A stretch of DNA of 44,649 bases. Origin: Alphaproteobacteria bacterium. Its GTDB lineage: Bacteria > Pseudomonadota > Alphaproteobacteria > HIMB59. The position numbers and the translations under genes were made by a program. Shown here one piece after another: positions 17,103-26,303 of this stretch (its first letter is position 1; every line of letters begins with the position of its first letter). A model generated the notes under the pieces. The model was given only the letters and a program-made list of their open reading frames with translations. It made no database searches and was not told the origin of the DNA. The DNA is taken from the NCBI GenBank assembly GCA_029246865.1, contig JAQWMI010000018.1:1-44649 (forward strand), given 5' to 3'.

Positions 17103-18062
17103 ATGAAATCGATACTTTCAAAGATTGTTGCAGTTATTTTTTTAACAGTAATTGCTTCAACTAACTTATATGCGGATAAAATCCGTATAGCACTTGCTGA
17201 AACACCTTCAGATGAATTAGCAGCTTTTTTTGTTGCTCTTGATCGTGCCAAAGCTAACGGACTTGATTATGAATGGACTGCTTTTGCTGATGAGGAATTA
17301 GCTATTCAGTCAATTTTAAGTGGTCAAATGGATATTGGATTTGGAACACCATATTCAGCTATGCAAAAATCTAAGGCACCCATTAGAATTATATTTCAAC
17401 TATCAAAGTTGAAGTTCTTTCCAGTGACAACATATGATTATAATAAACTTGAAGATCTAAATGGAGAGCCAATTTTACTTCACTCCCGTGGTGGCGGAAC
17501 TGACTCCATAGCAAACGTAATTGAAGATAAGTTAAATATGAAATTTGGTGACAGATCTTATATTTCTGGTTCTTCAAATAGAGTTGCCGCTTTATTAGCT
17601 GGACAAGCAAAAGCTACAATTATTGATCTTTCAAATAAAAATAAAATCACCGCTTCTCATGGAGATCAATTCCATGCGTTACCGATGTTTGATGTAGATG
17701 CTAGTGATGAAGCTTTATTTGCTAATCTTGATTGGATTAAATCTAATTCAGCTGACGTTGACATATTTGTAAAAGCACTGCTTAGTGTTTATAGAGATAT
17801 GGCAAAAGACCCAACAATGATCAGAAAAGAAACAAATCCTGATGGACCTATTGGAGAACTTCCAGAAGAAGTACTTTCAGAATTAGATGGTTTCTATGCT
17901 GATGCTGTTGCTGGTGGTCTTTACGATATCAATGGAGGTGGCGAATTAGCTGCTAACGCTGATATGGAATGGTACCATAAGGCTGGCCAACTTACTGGTG
18001 ATTTTGGAGACTTGGATATCAATGACTTTTGGTATCTTAAGCCACTTCAAGACGCTAATTAA
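17103..18062 (+). CDS. periplasmic binding protein, NMT1/THI5-TauA-SsuA-like
   Basis: 319-aa periplasmic binding protein of a nitrate/sulfonate/pyrimidine-type importer. It has a signal peptide with cleavage near NLYA (about residue 24) and the class pattern of ADKIRIALAETPSDELAAFF, then ILSGQMDIGFG and VAALLAGQAKATII. An AGGAGG 9 nt before the ATG supports the start. It heads an operon with permease, ATPase, second permease, FAH-family hydrolase and MatB-like synthetase. The ligand is unknown; downstream enzymes suggest an organic acid cleaved to malonate or a similar acid, rather than taurine or nitrate. No desulfonation gene is present. Confidence 0.8.
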   Translation: MKSILSKIVAVIFLTVIASTNLYADKIRIALAETPSDELAAFFVALDRAKANGLDYEWTAFADEELAIQSILSGQMDIGFGTPYSAMQKSKAPIRIIFQLSKLKFFPVTTYDYNKLEDLNGEPILLHSRGGGTDSIANVIEDKLNMKFGDRSYISGSSNRVAALLAGQAKATIIDLSNKNKITASHGDQFHALPMFDVDASDEALFANLDWIKSNSADVDIFVKALLSVYRDMAKDPTMIRKETNPDGPIGELPEEVLSELDGFYADAVAGGLYDINGGGELAANADMEWYHKAGQLTGDFGDLDINDFWYLKPLQDAN

Positions 18063-18075
18063 TATTTCAATAAAT

Positions 18076-18108
18076 AAGTTAGCTGCTAATAACTTTAGTA
18101 GCTAACTT
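18076..18108 (+). repeat. stem-loop between binding-protein and permease genes
   Basis: 13-bp arms AAGTTAGCTGCTA and TAGTAGCTAACTT (one G-U pair) with a 7-nt loop, 14 nt after the stop. No T-tract follows. Probably an mRNA 3'-protecting stem that favours the binding protein over the permease. Confidence 0.6.
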
Positions 18109-18127
18109 CCAATAACTTAGGGGCTCA

Positions 18128-18886
18128 ATGTTAACTAGATCTTTTTTTCTTAAAATTCTTTCAGGTGCACTAATTTTCGGTGCTTGGGAGTATGCAGGAA
18201 GAACAGGAGTTAACTATGCATTGCCAACATTCCTTGAATCTATGAAAGCACTTTTTGATATGACAATGAGCGGATTAATTTTTGAAGCATATGCTGACAC
18301 ACTTAGACCTTTAGCGGTAGGAGTATTCATATCTTCTTTTATAGGAATTGGAATAGGTGTGTGGGTAGGGTTGAGCGAAAAATTTGATTGGTTAGTCTCA
18401 CCCATTTTTATCATTATGCAAGCTGCTCCGTTAGCAGCATTGATTCCATTATTAATTATGGCTTACGGAATTGGCTTAACTTCAAAAGTTTTTGTAGTGT
18501 GCATAATGGCAATGCCTGTAATTGTATTAAACACTAGCGTAGCAGTTAAAAATACTCCTTCTTCAGTTAAAGAAATGGCTCGTTCTTTTTTAGGAACAGA
18601 AAAAGACGTAATTTTAAAAATTATCATCCCAGCAGCCTCTCCAGTAATATTTGCAGGCCTTAGATTAGGGGTTTCTGCAGGTTTTATTGGAGCTATTTTA
18701 GCTGAGCTTAAAATTACCCCAACCGGCGTCGGAGATATTATTTCTTATAGTCGTATGACCGCAGATTATCCAAGTATGTATGCTGCAATTTTTTCTATAA
18801 TTCTTTTGGCTGTCTTATTTTTAAATCTTTTAGAGAAAATTGAAAACTTTTTCTTTAAAGGCAATAACCAAGGATACATATCTTAA
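18128..18886 (+). CDS. ABC importer permease (SsuC/TauC-like)
   Basis: 252-aa inner-membrane permease of the BPD_transp_1 type with about six membrane helices. The EAA cytosolic loop that docks the ATPase is visible as ARSFLGTEKD...IIIPAASPVIFAGLRLG. The ATG follows AGGGGCTCA. It is the first of two permeases in the operon; the other is at 19691, so the translocation pore is probably a heterodimer. The substrate follows that of the binding protein at 17103 and is unknown. Confidence 0.88.
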   Translation: MLTRSFFLKILSGALIFGAWEYAGRTGVNYALPTFLESMKALFDMTMSGLIFEAYADTLRPLAVGVFISSFIGIGIGVWVGLSEKFDWLVSPIFIIMQAAPLAALIPLLIMAYGIGLTSKVFVVCIMAMPVIVLNTSVAVKNTPSSVKEMARSFLGTEKDVILKIIIPAASPVIFAGLRLGVSAGFIGAILAELKITPTGVGDIISYSRMTADYPSMYAAIFSIILLAVLFLNLLEKIENFFFKGNNQGYIS

Positions 18887-18910
18887 TGTTTCAGGAAAGG
18901 AATTTTAAAA

Positions 18911-19681
18911 ATGTCTGATCAAACAACAGATAATGCAGTGAGTGTTAAAAATATATATAAAAATTATGGAGAGATAGAGGCGCTAAGAGATCTTTCTTTG
19001 GATTTTCCAAATGGACAATTAACTTCACTCTTAGGTCCCTCTGGATGTGGTAAAACAACTTTATTAAAAATTATTGCAGGTTTACTTCCCGCTACACAAG
19101 GAGAAGTATTTGTTAATGGAAGCTTAGTTACTAAACCTGGTCCAGATCGCGCATTTGTATTTCAAGATTTTGCGCTTATGCCTTGGGCTAGTGTTTTAAG
19201 AAATGTCGCTTTTGGTCTTGAACTAAGAGGTGTTAATAAGAATGAAAGAGAAGATATAGCTGCAAAATATATTAAAGATGTAGGTTTAGTTGGTTTTGAG
19301 AATAGCTTTCCTCATGAACTCTCTGGAGGAATGAGACAGAGAGTAGGACTTGCTAGAGCGTTAAGCGTCGACTCACCCGTATTATTAATGGATGAACCTT
19401 TTTCTGCTGTTGACGAGCAAACTAGAAGAAAATTCCAAGAAGATTTACTAAATCTTGTGAAAAATGAAAATAAAACTTTTATTTTTGTCACTCATTCAAT
19501 TGAAGAAGCAGTATATGTTTCGGACCAAATTGCAATTTTACTTCCAAGGCCAAGTAGAGTTTCTGAAATTATAAAACCAAAAGGATTTAGGAATAAAGAT
19601 GTTGATAGTATTCGAAAAGATAGAGAATATTTGGATACTGTTGAAAGTATTTGGAAATCACTTAGAACTTATGTTGAGTAA
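18911..19681 (+). CDS. ABC importer ATPase (SsuB/TauB-like)
   Basis: 256-aa ATPase energising the importer. Walker A GPSGCGKTT, Q-loop VFQDFALMPW, signature LSGGMRQRV, Walker B VLLMDEPFSAVD and H-loop VTHSIEEA are all intact. An AGGAA-type ribosome site lies 24 nt after the first permease. It sits between the two permease genes and precedes the second by 9 nt. Typical length and architecture of the nitrate/sulfonate/taurine ATPase group. Confidence 0.92.
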   Translation: MSDQTTDNAVSVKNIYKNYGEIEALRDLSLDFPNGQLTSLLGPSGCGKTTLLKIIAGLLPATQGEVFVNGSLVTKPGPDRAFVFQDFALMPWASVLRNVAFGLELRGVNKNEREDIAAKYIKDVGLVGFENSFPHELSGGMRQRVGLARALSVDSPVLLMDEPFSAVDEQTRRKFQEDLLNLVKNENKTFIFVTHSIEEAVYVSDQIAILLPRPSRVSEIIKPKGFRNKDVDSIRKDREYLDTVESIWKSLRTYVE

Positions 19682-19690
19682 AATTTTATA

Positions 19691-20449
19691 ATGTATTTAT
19701 TTGGATATAAATTACCAGGAATGTCCTCCCTGATATTATGGGGATTGCTTTGGGAATTTTTAGGGCAAATAGAGGTTTCTTTCTTTCTACCACCCCTTTC
19801 TGCAATTTTTAATACTTTATTAGAGATATATAATTCTAAAGCTTTTGTTAGAGCTTTATATGAAACAGGATACTCTTTTTTAGCTGGAATATTTTTTGCT
19901 GTTTTTATCGGGATACCTACAGGAATTTTAATGGGAAAAAATAGGTTTTTGGATGAGTTATTGCTTCCTTGGGTGAATGTATTTATGAGCGCCCCTTTGA
20001 CAGCACTTGTGCCCGTCTTAATGGTTCTTTTTGGATTTGGACTAAAATCAATTATTATTACAACAACTCTTTTTGCTATTTGGATTATTATATTAAATTC
20101 CAGAGCTGGAGTTATGCAGATCAATAGATCATTAGTGGATATGGCAAATTCTTTTGGAGCTTCACCTATTGATGCATTTATAAAAATTTATTTCTGGGCA
20201 GCGCTTCCTGAGATTTTAGGGGGAGTACGTATCGGATTTATAAGAGCGGTTAAGGGGGTTATTATAGCTCAACTATTAATTTCAATAGTTGGATTTGGTG
20301 CTCTTTTTGAATTGTATTCATCTAGGTTCTTGATGACTCATTTCTGGGCCGTTATACTTGTTTTGTTTGCTTTAGCCTTCACATTGTCAGAGCTCCTAGG
20401 GATGCTTGCCAGAAGAGTGGATTACTATGCTTCAAAACGCAGTCAGTAA
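19691..20449 (+). CDS. second ABC importer permease (SsuC/TauC-like)
   Basis: 252-aa permease with about six helices and the EAA loop MANSFGASPIDAF...WAALPEILGGVRIG. Similar in size to the permease at 18128 but clearly divergent in sequence, so it is an old paralogue and not a recent duplication. Having two permeases around one ATPase gene suggests a heterodimeric pore. It is followed after 15 nt by the FAH-family hydrolase, showing that catabolic genes share the transcript. Confidence 0.87.
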   Translation: MYLFGYKLPGMSSLILWGLLWEFLGQIEVSFFLPPLSAIFNTLLEIYNSKAFVRALYETGYSFLAGIFFAVFIGIPTGILMGKNRFLDELLLPWVNVFMSAPLTALVPVLMVLFGFGLKSIIITTTLFAIWIIILNSRAGVMQINRSLVDMANSFGASPIDAFIKIYFWAALPEILGGVRIGFIRAVKGVIIAQLLISIVGFGALFELYSSRFLMTHFWAVILVLFALAFTLSELLGMLARRVDYYASKRSQ

Positions 20450-20464
20450 CAAAGGAGAATAAAA

Positions 20465-21151
20465 ATGAGTAATTTAGTAATACCTGCACCAAAGCAGATA
20501 ACAATACCCATTCACGGAAGTGACCAGGAGTTCCCAGTCAGAAGAATATATTGTATTGGTCGTAATTATGCCGCCCATACAATTGAAATGGGTTTTGACC
20601 CTGACAAAGAACCTCCATTTTTTTTCCAAAAAAATACTGATAACATTGATATTTCAGGAGAATTTCCATACCCACCTGAGTCAAAGGACGTGCATTATGA
20701 ATTAGAGCTTATAGTCGCTTTGAAAAGTGGTGGTTCTAATATTTCTGAAGATGATGCATATAATCATATTTATGGTTTTGGTATTGGTCTTGATATGACT
20801 AGAAGAGACTTACAGGGAGTTTGTAAAAAAATGGGTCGACCTTGGGAAATTGGTAAAGCTTTTGAAAGATCTGCTCCAATGGGTAAAATAACCCCTATGA
20901 GTAAAGTAGGTAATATGGAAAAAGGTAATATTAATTTAAAAGTTAATGATGAAGTAAGACAAGATGGTGACCTTGATATGATGATTTGGAAAATCCCTGA
21001 GCAAATTGCTCATTTATCAAAATTTTATGATATTAGTGCTGGAGACTTAATCATGACTGGTACTCCTGCGGGAGTAGGGCCTATTGTTAAAGGTGACAAA
21101 TTAGTTGGAACAATTGATCATCTAGAAACATTAGAAGTTGTGGTTGTTTAA
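20465..21151 (+). CDS. fumarylacetoacetate hydrolase (FAH)-family protein
   Basis: 228-aa FAH-fold enzyme, the size of maleyl-/fumarylpyruvate hydrolases and acylpyruvases. Family marks: IYCIGRNYAAH at the start, the metal ligands in HYELELIVAL (Glu-x-Glu) with a later Asp in GFGIGLDMTRRDLQ, and GDLIMTGTPAGVGP. It would hydrolyse a C-C bond of an acylpyruvate or decarboxylate a beta-keto acid in the cytosol. A good AAAGGAG precedes the ATG. Its position between an importer and a MatB-like synthetase suggests that the imported compound is cleaved to an acid then activated with CoA. Substrate not determined. Confidence 0.82.
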   Translation: MSNLVIPAPKQITIPIHGSDQEFPVRRIYCIGRNYAAHTIEMGFDPDKEPPFFFQKNTDNIDISGEFPYPPESKDVHYELELIVALKSGGSNISEDDAYNHIYGFGIGLDMTRRDLQGVCKKMGRPWEIGKAFERSAPMGKITPMSKVGNMEKGNINLKVNDEVRQDGDLDMMIWKIPEQIAHLSKFYDISAGDLIMTGTPAGVGPIVKGDKLVGTIDHLETLEVVVV

Positions 21152-21180
21152 TCTTAAATAAAATTTGATGGGGTTTTGAT

Positions 21181-22680
21181 TTGAGCAGCCTTCTATATAA
21201 AAATTTAATTAAACCCCATCTTTATAACGAAAAGATTTTTTTAATTCATGATGACGATACTACTACAAGCTATAAAGATTTTATCTGTTTAGCTTCTCAG
21301 ATAGCTCATCAACTTAGTGAACTTGGTCTTAGCGCAGAAGATTGTCTGATAGTCAAATCTCCTAAGTGTAAAGAAACGCTAGCTCTTTATATTGCATCTA
21401 TTTTGACTGGTTCTATCTATTTACCTCTTAATTCAAGTTACACGCCTACTGAAACAGAATATTTTATTAAAGACTCTAATCCATCTTTTGTGATCTGTGA
21501 AGAAAGTGAGTCAGACGCATTAAAAGTTATATGTGAAGAAGTAAATGCAAAATTAATCACTCTTAACAGTGATGGTACAGGTGACCTCACAAAAGATATT
21601 AATCTTTTTCCGGAATATTACACGCCAATTAACAAAGACTCTGATGATTTATGCGCACTTCTTTATACATCTGGTACTACCGGGAAAGCCAAAGGCGCTA
21701 TGCTTACTCATCAAAATTTATTTTCTAATGCCAAGGAACTTGTAGATCTCTGGGAGATTACAGGTCAAGATACTCTTATTCACTCTCTCCCAATTTTTCA
21801 CACCCATGGTTTATTTGTGGCAATAAACACATCTATGATAGCCGGTTCCTCAATTAGATTTATCGAGGGATTTAACATAGATTACATTATTAATTCACTT
21901 AATAATTCAACATTACTAATGGGTGTTCCAACTTTTTATACAAGACTTCTTAATGATGAGAGGCTATCAAAAGAGTTAACAAAAAATATGAGGTTATTTA
22001 TTTCAGGCAGCGCTCCTTTATTGAGAGAAACTCATGAAAATTTTGAAAAAATTACAGGTCATAAAATTTTAGAAAGATATGGAATGACAGAAACAAATAT
22101 GAACACATCAAATCCCTATAAAGAAGAACGAAAAGCTGGTTCAGTTGGTAAACCACTTAAAAACATAACAGTAAGAGTCGTCAATTCAGAAAATGAAAAA
22201 GTCTTAAAGTCAGGAGAAATAGGCATGATACAAGTTAAAGGACCCAATATCTTTAAAGGGTACCTGAATATGCCAGATAAAACTCAGGAATCTTTTACTA
22301 AAGATGGTTTTTTTATTTCAGGTGACTTAGGAAGTTTTGATGAGGATGGATATCTTTCAATAACAGGAAGAAATAAGGATCTGATTATTAGTGGTGGATA
22401 TAATATCTATCCCAAGGAAATCGAAGATATTATTAATAGCTTTGATAAAGTGATCGAGTGTGCTGTCTTTGGGATTAACGACAAAGATTTAGGAGAAGTT
22501 CCCATAGCGGCCGTTGTCATGAAACAAAATGAAAATGATACTTTGAATCTCAAGGGTTATGTTAAAAAAAATTTAGCTAAATATAAACAACCAAAAGAGT
22601 TTTATTGCCTAGAGCAGTTACCAAAAAATACAATGGGTAAAATTCAAAAAAATATTCTTAAAGAAATGTTTAATTCTTAA
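21181..22680 (+). CDS. matB: malonyl-CoA synthetase-like acyl-CoA synthetase (MatB)
   Basis: 499-aa ANL-superfamily adenylate-forming enzyme. P-loop LYTSGTTGKAKG (161-172), the MatB-like HSLPIFHTHGLFVA, adenine motif RYGMTETNMN, hinge SGGYNIYPKEIED and the C-terminal acyl-adenylation lysine in MGKIQKN (Lys487). The HTHGLF and TETNMN segments are those I associate with malonyl/methylmalonyl-CoA synthetases. It begins with TTG after GGGG. It would make malonyl-CoA from malonate. The matching malonyl-CoA decarboxylase is at 32000-33307, so malonate to acetyl-CoA is complete in the window. It overlaps the convergent reductase by 4 nt. Confidence 0.82.
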   Translation: MSSLLYKNLIKPHLYNEKIFLIHDDDTTTSYKDFICLASQIAHQLSELGLSAEDCLIVKSPKCKETLALYIASILTGSIYLPLNSSYTPTETEYFIKDSNPSFVICEESESDALKVICEEVNAKLITLNSDGTGDLTKDINLFPEYYTPINKDSDDLCALLYTSGTTGKAKGAMLTHQNLFSNAKELVDLWEITGQDTLIHSLPIFHTHGLFVAINTSMIAGSSIRFIEGFNIDYIINSLNNSTLLMGVPTFYTRLLNDERLSKELTKNMRLFISGSAPLLRETHENFEKITGHKILERYGMTETNMNTSNPYKEERKAGSVGKPLKNITVRVVNSENEKVLKSGEIGMIQVKGPNIFKGYLNMPDKTQESFTKDGFFISGDLGSFDEDGYLSITGRNKDLIISGGYNIYPKEIEDIINSFDKVIECAVFGINDKDLGEVPIAAVVMKQNENDTLNLKGYVKKNLAKYKQPKEFYCLEQLPKNTMGKIQKNILKEMFNS

Positions 22681-23645
22681 TTCCAATTTAATTTTTTTCT
22701 ATCAAGCCAATATAAATCTGAAGGTAATTTATACTGTTTTAAAAATCCTAATTCTAATTTTAAGAATTGTAAGCAATTAAAGTTTTCGTCTATTTGTGTT
22801 TTAGTCGTTGCACCTGACAGCACGATATCTACCCAAGGTTTTTGTAGGACCCATAAAAAAGCCATATTTTCTATACTTTGATTTAAAACTAACGAGTGTT
22901 GCTTCATATCTGAAATGATTTCATGATTATACTTATGATTTTTAGAGGAAAGCCTTCCGTTAGCGAACACTTCTTTTATTATTATACTAATTCCTTCATG
23001 TCTTGCTTTGATCAAATAATTTTCAGAGTTTTGTTCAAAAATATTATAAGTTGATTGGATAGAGCTAAACAGAACTGATTTTTTATTAATTTCGATTACT
23101 TTTTCTATCATCTCATTTTGATCTAATCCAGTTGTACTAATTCCTATTTGAATACCTTCTTCTTTTAGCGCATATAAACTATCTAAAATTTTATTATCAT
23201 TGAGGACTCCCGTATCTTTTGTTGCAGAATGTATTTGATAAAGGTTTATTTTATGTTCCAAAAAAAATTTAGACTCTGCTAATTGTTTTTTAAAAAAATT
23301 CAATGAGTGATCTTTTCTTTCATGAATTTTTGAATGCAGTTCCCAGTTAGCAAGATACTCATATCCCCATTTTGAACCACAGTAGACTTTTTTATCTTTA
23401 TTTAACTTTGACCAATTTGATAAAAATTCTTCAGATGCGCCATAGACTCTTGCTGCATCAAAATATTTAATACCTTTTGAAAAGGCATAATCAATCATTC
23501 CATATGATATTTTACTTAATTTTTCTTTAGATTTATCTGACCCTAATTCTTGATTATGATGGATGTTTATATATTCAGGCCTTCCAAGAGCAGCTAATCC
23601 TAATCCAATTTTATTATTTAATTTGTCTAAAAAATTTAATGGCAT
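22677..23645 (-). CDS. aldo/keto reductase, last gene of the DhaKL importer operon
   Basis: 322-aa aldo/keto reductase superfamily protein. Tetrad residues: Asp and Tyr in YFDAARVYG, Lys in CGSKWGYEY, His in YQIHSA; the C-terminal VLSGATTKTQIDEN is the cofactor end. It is only distantly like the reductase at 12801. It starts 15 nt after the dhaK stop on the same strand, so it is probably the ninth gene of the operon. A role in reducing or oxidising an aldehyde or ketose related to dihydroxyacetone is inferred from position only. Confidence 0.78.
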   Translation of the reverse strand: MPLNFLDKLNNKIGLGLAALGRPEYINIHHNQELGSDKSKEKLSKISYGMIDYAFSKGIKYFDAARVYGASEEFLSNWSKLNKDKKVYCGSKWGYEYLANWELHSKIHERKDHSLNFFKKQLAESKFFLEHKINLYQIHSATKDTGVLNDNKILDSLYALKEEGIQIGISTTGLDQNEMIEKVIEINKKSVLFSSIQSTYNIFEQNSENYLIKARHEGISIIIKEVFANGRLSSKNHKYNHEIISDMKQHSLVLNQSIENMAFLWVLQKPWVDIVLSGATTKTQIDENFNCLQFLKLELGFLKQYKLPSDLYWLDRKKLNWN

Positions 23646-23660
23646 ATGTAATTTTTCAAA

Positions 23661-24653
23661 TTACATTCCCCATCTCATAGCTGCTGTATTTACAGGTGAG
23701 TCCCAATGTTTAACAATCTCACCATCAAGTTTCGTTAACGTTATAGATGCTCCTTGCATTTCAAGGGAGGTGCAATAATTACCAACTAAGGATTTTGATA
23801 CTTTAAGATTTTTACTTTCAATATACTTCATAGCATTATCAAATATTAAATATAGCTCTAGAAGGGGGGTCCCTCCCATACCATTTACAAAAAGAAGCAA
23901 CTCTCCATTATTGTCTGGTTTTAAATCCTCCATAATTGCCTCAAGCATTTCATCAGTAATTTCTTTTGAGGATTTAATTTTTTCTCTTCTTCTTCCGGGC
24001 TCTCCATGGATTCCAACTCCAAACTCTATTTCATCTAATCCAAGGTCAAAAGTAGGTTTTCCTGCTGCTGGAACTGTGCAACTTGAAAAAGCTACACCCA
24101 TTGTTCCTGAATTTTTATTAACTTTATCTCCAAGAGTTTTACATTCTTTAAGAGAAGCTCCAGTTTCGGCTAGCGAGCCAACTATTTTCTCAACTAAAAC
24201 TGTAGCTGCGACTCCTCTCCTTCCTGTAGTAAATGAAGAATCTTCAACTGCAACATCGTCATTAGTTAAAACTGTTGCGCTCTTTCCGGTTAGCATTTCA
24301 GCACCCATTTCAAAGTTCATAATGTCGCCTGAATAATTCTTAACTATAAATAAAACTCCAGCACCACTATCTACTGCTTCAGACGCGGCAACCATCTGAT
24401 CTGGAGTTGGAGCTGAAAAAACATAACCAGGACATGCTGCATCTAGCATACCAAACCCAACTAAACCACCGTGCATAGGCTCGTGACCACTACCACCACC
24501 GCTAATTAATGCAACTTTTCCTTCTTTTGTTTTTGAAGATCTGGTAATAAAACTTGGATCAAAATGGACATTAACTATGTCGCTGTGGGCCATTTTAAAC
24601 CCTTGAAGACTTTCATTTAAAAAGTCATCTGCATTATTCATAAATTTTTTCAT
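23661..24653 (-). CDS. dhaK: dihydroxyacetone kinase subunit DhaK
   Basis: 330-aa Dak1-domain subunit that binds the ketose covalently as a hemiaminal. Active-site residues are visible: GGGSGHEP (His57), NYSGDIMNF (Asp110) and the substrate-binding His216 in VGIHGEPG. The ATG follows GGGAGGAAAAT. DhaL lies just upstream (10-nt gap). No DhaM phosphotransferase gene is nearby, so the phosphate donor is open: ATP used directly by a DhaK-DhaL complex, or a distant DhaM. Related DhaK/DhaL-type kinases also act on erythrulose, so the substrate may be a C3 or C4 ketose. Confidence 0.92.
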   Translation of the reverse strand: MKKFMNNADDFLNESLQGFKMAHSDIVNVHFDPSFITRSSKTKEGKVALISGGGSGHEPMHGGLVGFGMLDAACPGYVFSAPTPDQMVAASEAVDSGAGVLFIVKNYSGDIMNFEMGAEMLTGKSATVLTNDDVAVEDSSFTTGRRGVAATVLVEKIVGSLAETGASLKECKTLGDKVNKNSGTMGVAFSSCTVPAAGKPTFDLGLDEIEFGVGIHGEPGRRREKIKSSKEITDEMLEAIMEDLKPDNNGELLLFVNGMGGTPLLELYLIFDNAMKYIESKNLKVSKSLVGNYCTSLEMQGASITLTKLDGEIVKHWDSPVNTAAMRWGM

Positions 24654-24663
24654 ATTTTCCTCC

Positions 24664-25293
24664 CTATGAATTAATTACTGATTCACAAACAGTTGTGATC
24701 ATGATTTGTGAAGATCTAGCCCCAGGATCTATATGTCCTTTTGCCCTTTCTCCTAAAAAAGAAGCTCTACCCTTTGTTGCTATTAGCTCCTTAGTTGATA
24801 ACATTCCCTCCCTAGCAACTTCAATAACTTTATTAAGAATTGTTTCCATGCTTTCTTCCTTTTGATTCAATTCTTTTAGTGTGTTAGCAACTGGAATTAA
24901 AACATCCATCATAGTTTTTTCACCAATATCAGCTTTACCTCTCATCTTAACTGCCTGAACTGCATCATAAAAAATTTCAACACTCTTATTAAAATCTACC
25001 CCGCTATCAATATTTTTACCTTTAGCTAGTGTCATAAAAAGAGTTCCAAACAAAGCTCCAGAAGACCCTCCAATTCCAGATAATACTTTCATTGCAATCG
25101 TATTAAGAGCTTTTGACATAGGTAGGTCTTTTATTGTTGGTTCTAAATCGATCACTAATTTAATACCTCTTTGCACATTAAATATATGATCTCCATCACC
25201 AATTTCTTGATCTAATTTCTCAATCTCTTCTGCATTCTCATTAATTGATAATTCGATTAATTTTGCATTATCAATTAAGAATTTTGTGCTCAT
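24664..25293 (-). CDS. dhaL: dihydroxyacetone kinase subunit DhaL
   Basis: 209-aa Dak2-domain subunit that holds the nucleotide and Mg ions. The metal-binding DQEIGDGDH (Asp28, Asp33, Asp35) and the GGSSGALFGT nucleotide loop are present; GRASFLGERAKGHIDPGA is a conserved C-terminal block. Its start overlaps the stop of the upstream ATPase gene by 4 nt (ATGA). Order transporter-dhaL-dhaK strongly implies that the imported substrate, or its immediate product, is phosphorylated by this kinase. Confidence 0.92.
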   Translation of the reverse strand: MSTKFLIDNAKLIELSINENAEEIEKLDQEIGDGDHIFNVQRGIKLVIDLEPTIKDLPMSKALNTIAMKVLSGIGGSSGALFGTLFMTLAKGKNIDSGVDFNKSVEIFYDAVQAVKMRGKADIGEKTMMDVLIPVANTLKELNQKEESMETILNKVIEVAREGMLSTKELIATKGRASFLGERAKGHIDPGARSSQIMITTVCESVINS

Positions 25294-26303
25294 GAAATAT
25301 TCTCATTTCTATCGTTAAAGTATAAAATATTTTTGGTATCAATATCAAATTTTATATTATCTCCTTTAATACCTTTAAAACTCCCTTGAAAGAGAGCCAA
25401 TAATTCAATTTGTTTATACTCAATACCAATAACTGTTTCAGCCCCAAGAGCCTCAGTTGTTCTAATTTTACCTTCATATGTACCGGTATTAATTTTAATA
25501 TTTTCAGGCCGTATTCCTAATTGTTTAGTATTATTAGGCTTATCTTTCAAAGAGAGAATTTCCTCATCAATAATATTAATTCTTGGGGAACCTAGTCTAT
25601 GAGCCACATAGGTACTTTTAGGATTATTATATATTTCCTCAGGGGTACCTACTTGTACTAATTTACCTTCTTCTAAGACGCCAATTCTATCAGCCATAGT
25701 GGTTGCCTCGGCTTGGTCATGCGTTACATATAAAATAGTTGCTCCAAGATTTCTTTGTATATTTTTTAATTCAACTCTTAGTGTTTCTCTTAGTTTAGCA
25801 TCTAGAGAAGATAAAGGTTCATCCATAAGGTATATATTTGGATCTCTTACAAGGGCACGACCAATAGCTACTCTTTGCATTTCACCTCCAGATAACTCCG
25901 TTGCTTTATTATTTAATTTTGATTCAATTTTCAGCATTTTAGCAATTTTTTCAACTTTCTCTTTTATTTCATCCTTAGATAAATTTCTTAATCGAGATTT
26001 AAGAGGAAAAGCTAAGTTATCAAAAACTTTATAATGGGGATAGAGTGAAAATTGCTGAAAAACAAAAGCCGTGTCTCTGAAGGCTGGCTGAACACTCGTG
26101 TAATCTTCATCATCAAATAGGATTTTACCACTGTTAATTTTTTCTAAGCCAGCAATAGATCTTAATGTAGTGGTTTTACCAGCACCAGTGGGACCTAATA
26201 ATATAAAAAACTCTCCATCATTTATAATTAAACTAAGATCATCGATAGCTTTATTGGTTTTGTCATAAACTTTTGTAACATTTTTTAATTCAATTTTTGA
26301 CAT
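25290..26303 (-). CDS. ABC importer ATPase, second of a pair (GlpT-like)
   Basis: 337-aa MalK/UgpC-group ATPase with a C-terminal TOBE-like regulatory region. Walker A GPTGAGKTT, Q-loop FVFQQFSLYPH, signature LSGGEMQRV, Walker B IYLMDEPLSSLD and H-loop VTHDQAEATTMADR. The C-terminal third (KQLGIRPENIKI) is the usual OB-fold start. Its ATG overlaps the stop of the preceding ATPase by 1 nt. Two different ATPases in one operon match the rhizobial GlpS/GlpT design, in which the ATPases probably form a heterodimer. Confidence 0.88.
   Translation of the reverse strand: MSKIELKNVTKVYDKTNKAIDDLSLIINDGEFFILLGPTGAGKTTTLRSIAGLEKINSGKILFDDEDYTSVQPAFRDTAFVFQQFSLYPHYKVFDNLAFPLKSRLRNLSKDEIKEKVEKIAKMLKIESKLNNKATELSGGEMQRVAIGRALVRDPNIYLMDEPLSSLDAKLRETLRVELKNIQRNLGATILYVTHDQAEATTMADRIGVLEEGKLVQVGTPEEIYNNPKSTYVAHRLGSPRINIIDEEILSLKDKPNNTKQLGIRPENIKINTGTYEGKIRTTEALGAETVIGIEYKQIELLALFQGSFKGIKGDNIKFDIDTKNILYFNDRNENIS

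Noticed and set aside
19669-20124. 151-codon open frame on the minus strand opposite the second permease
   Set aside because: Shadow of a well-supported permease gene; product is compositionally odd and has no start signal.
23911-24336. 141-codon open frame on the plus strand opposite dhaK
   Set aside because: It is antisense to a full, motif-complete dhaK, has no ribosome site, and its Ser/Pro/Leu-rich product matches nothing recognisable.
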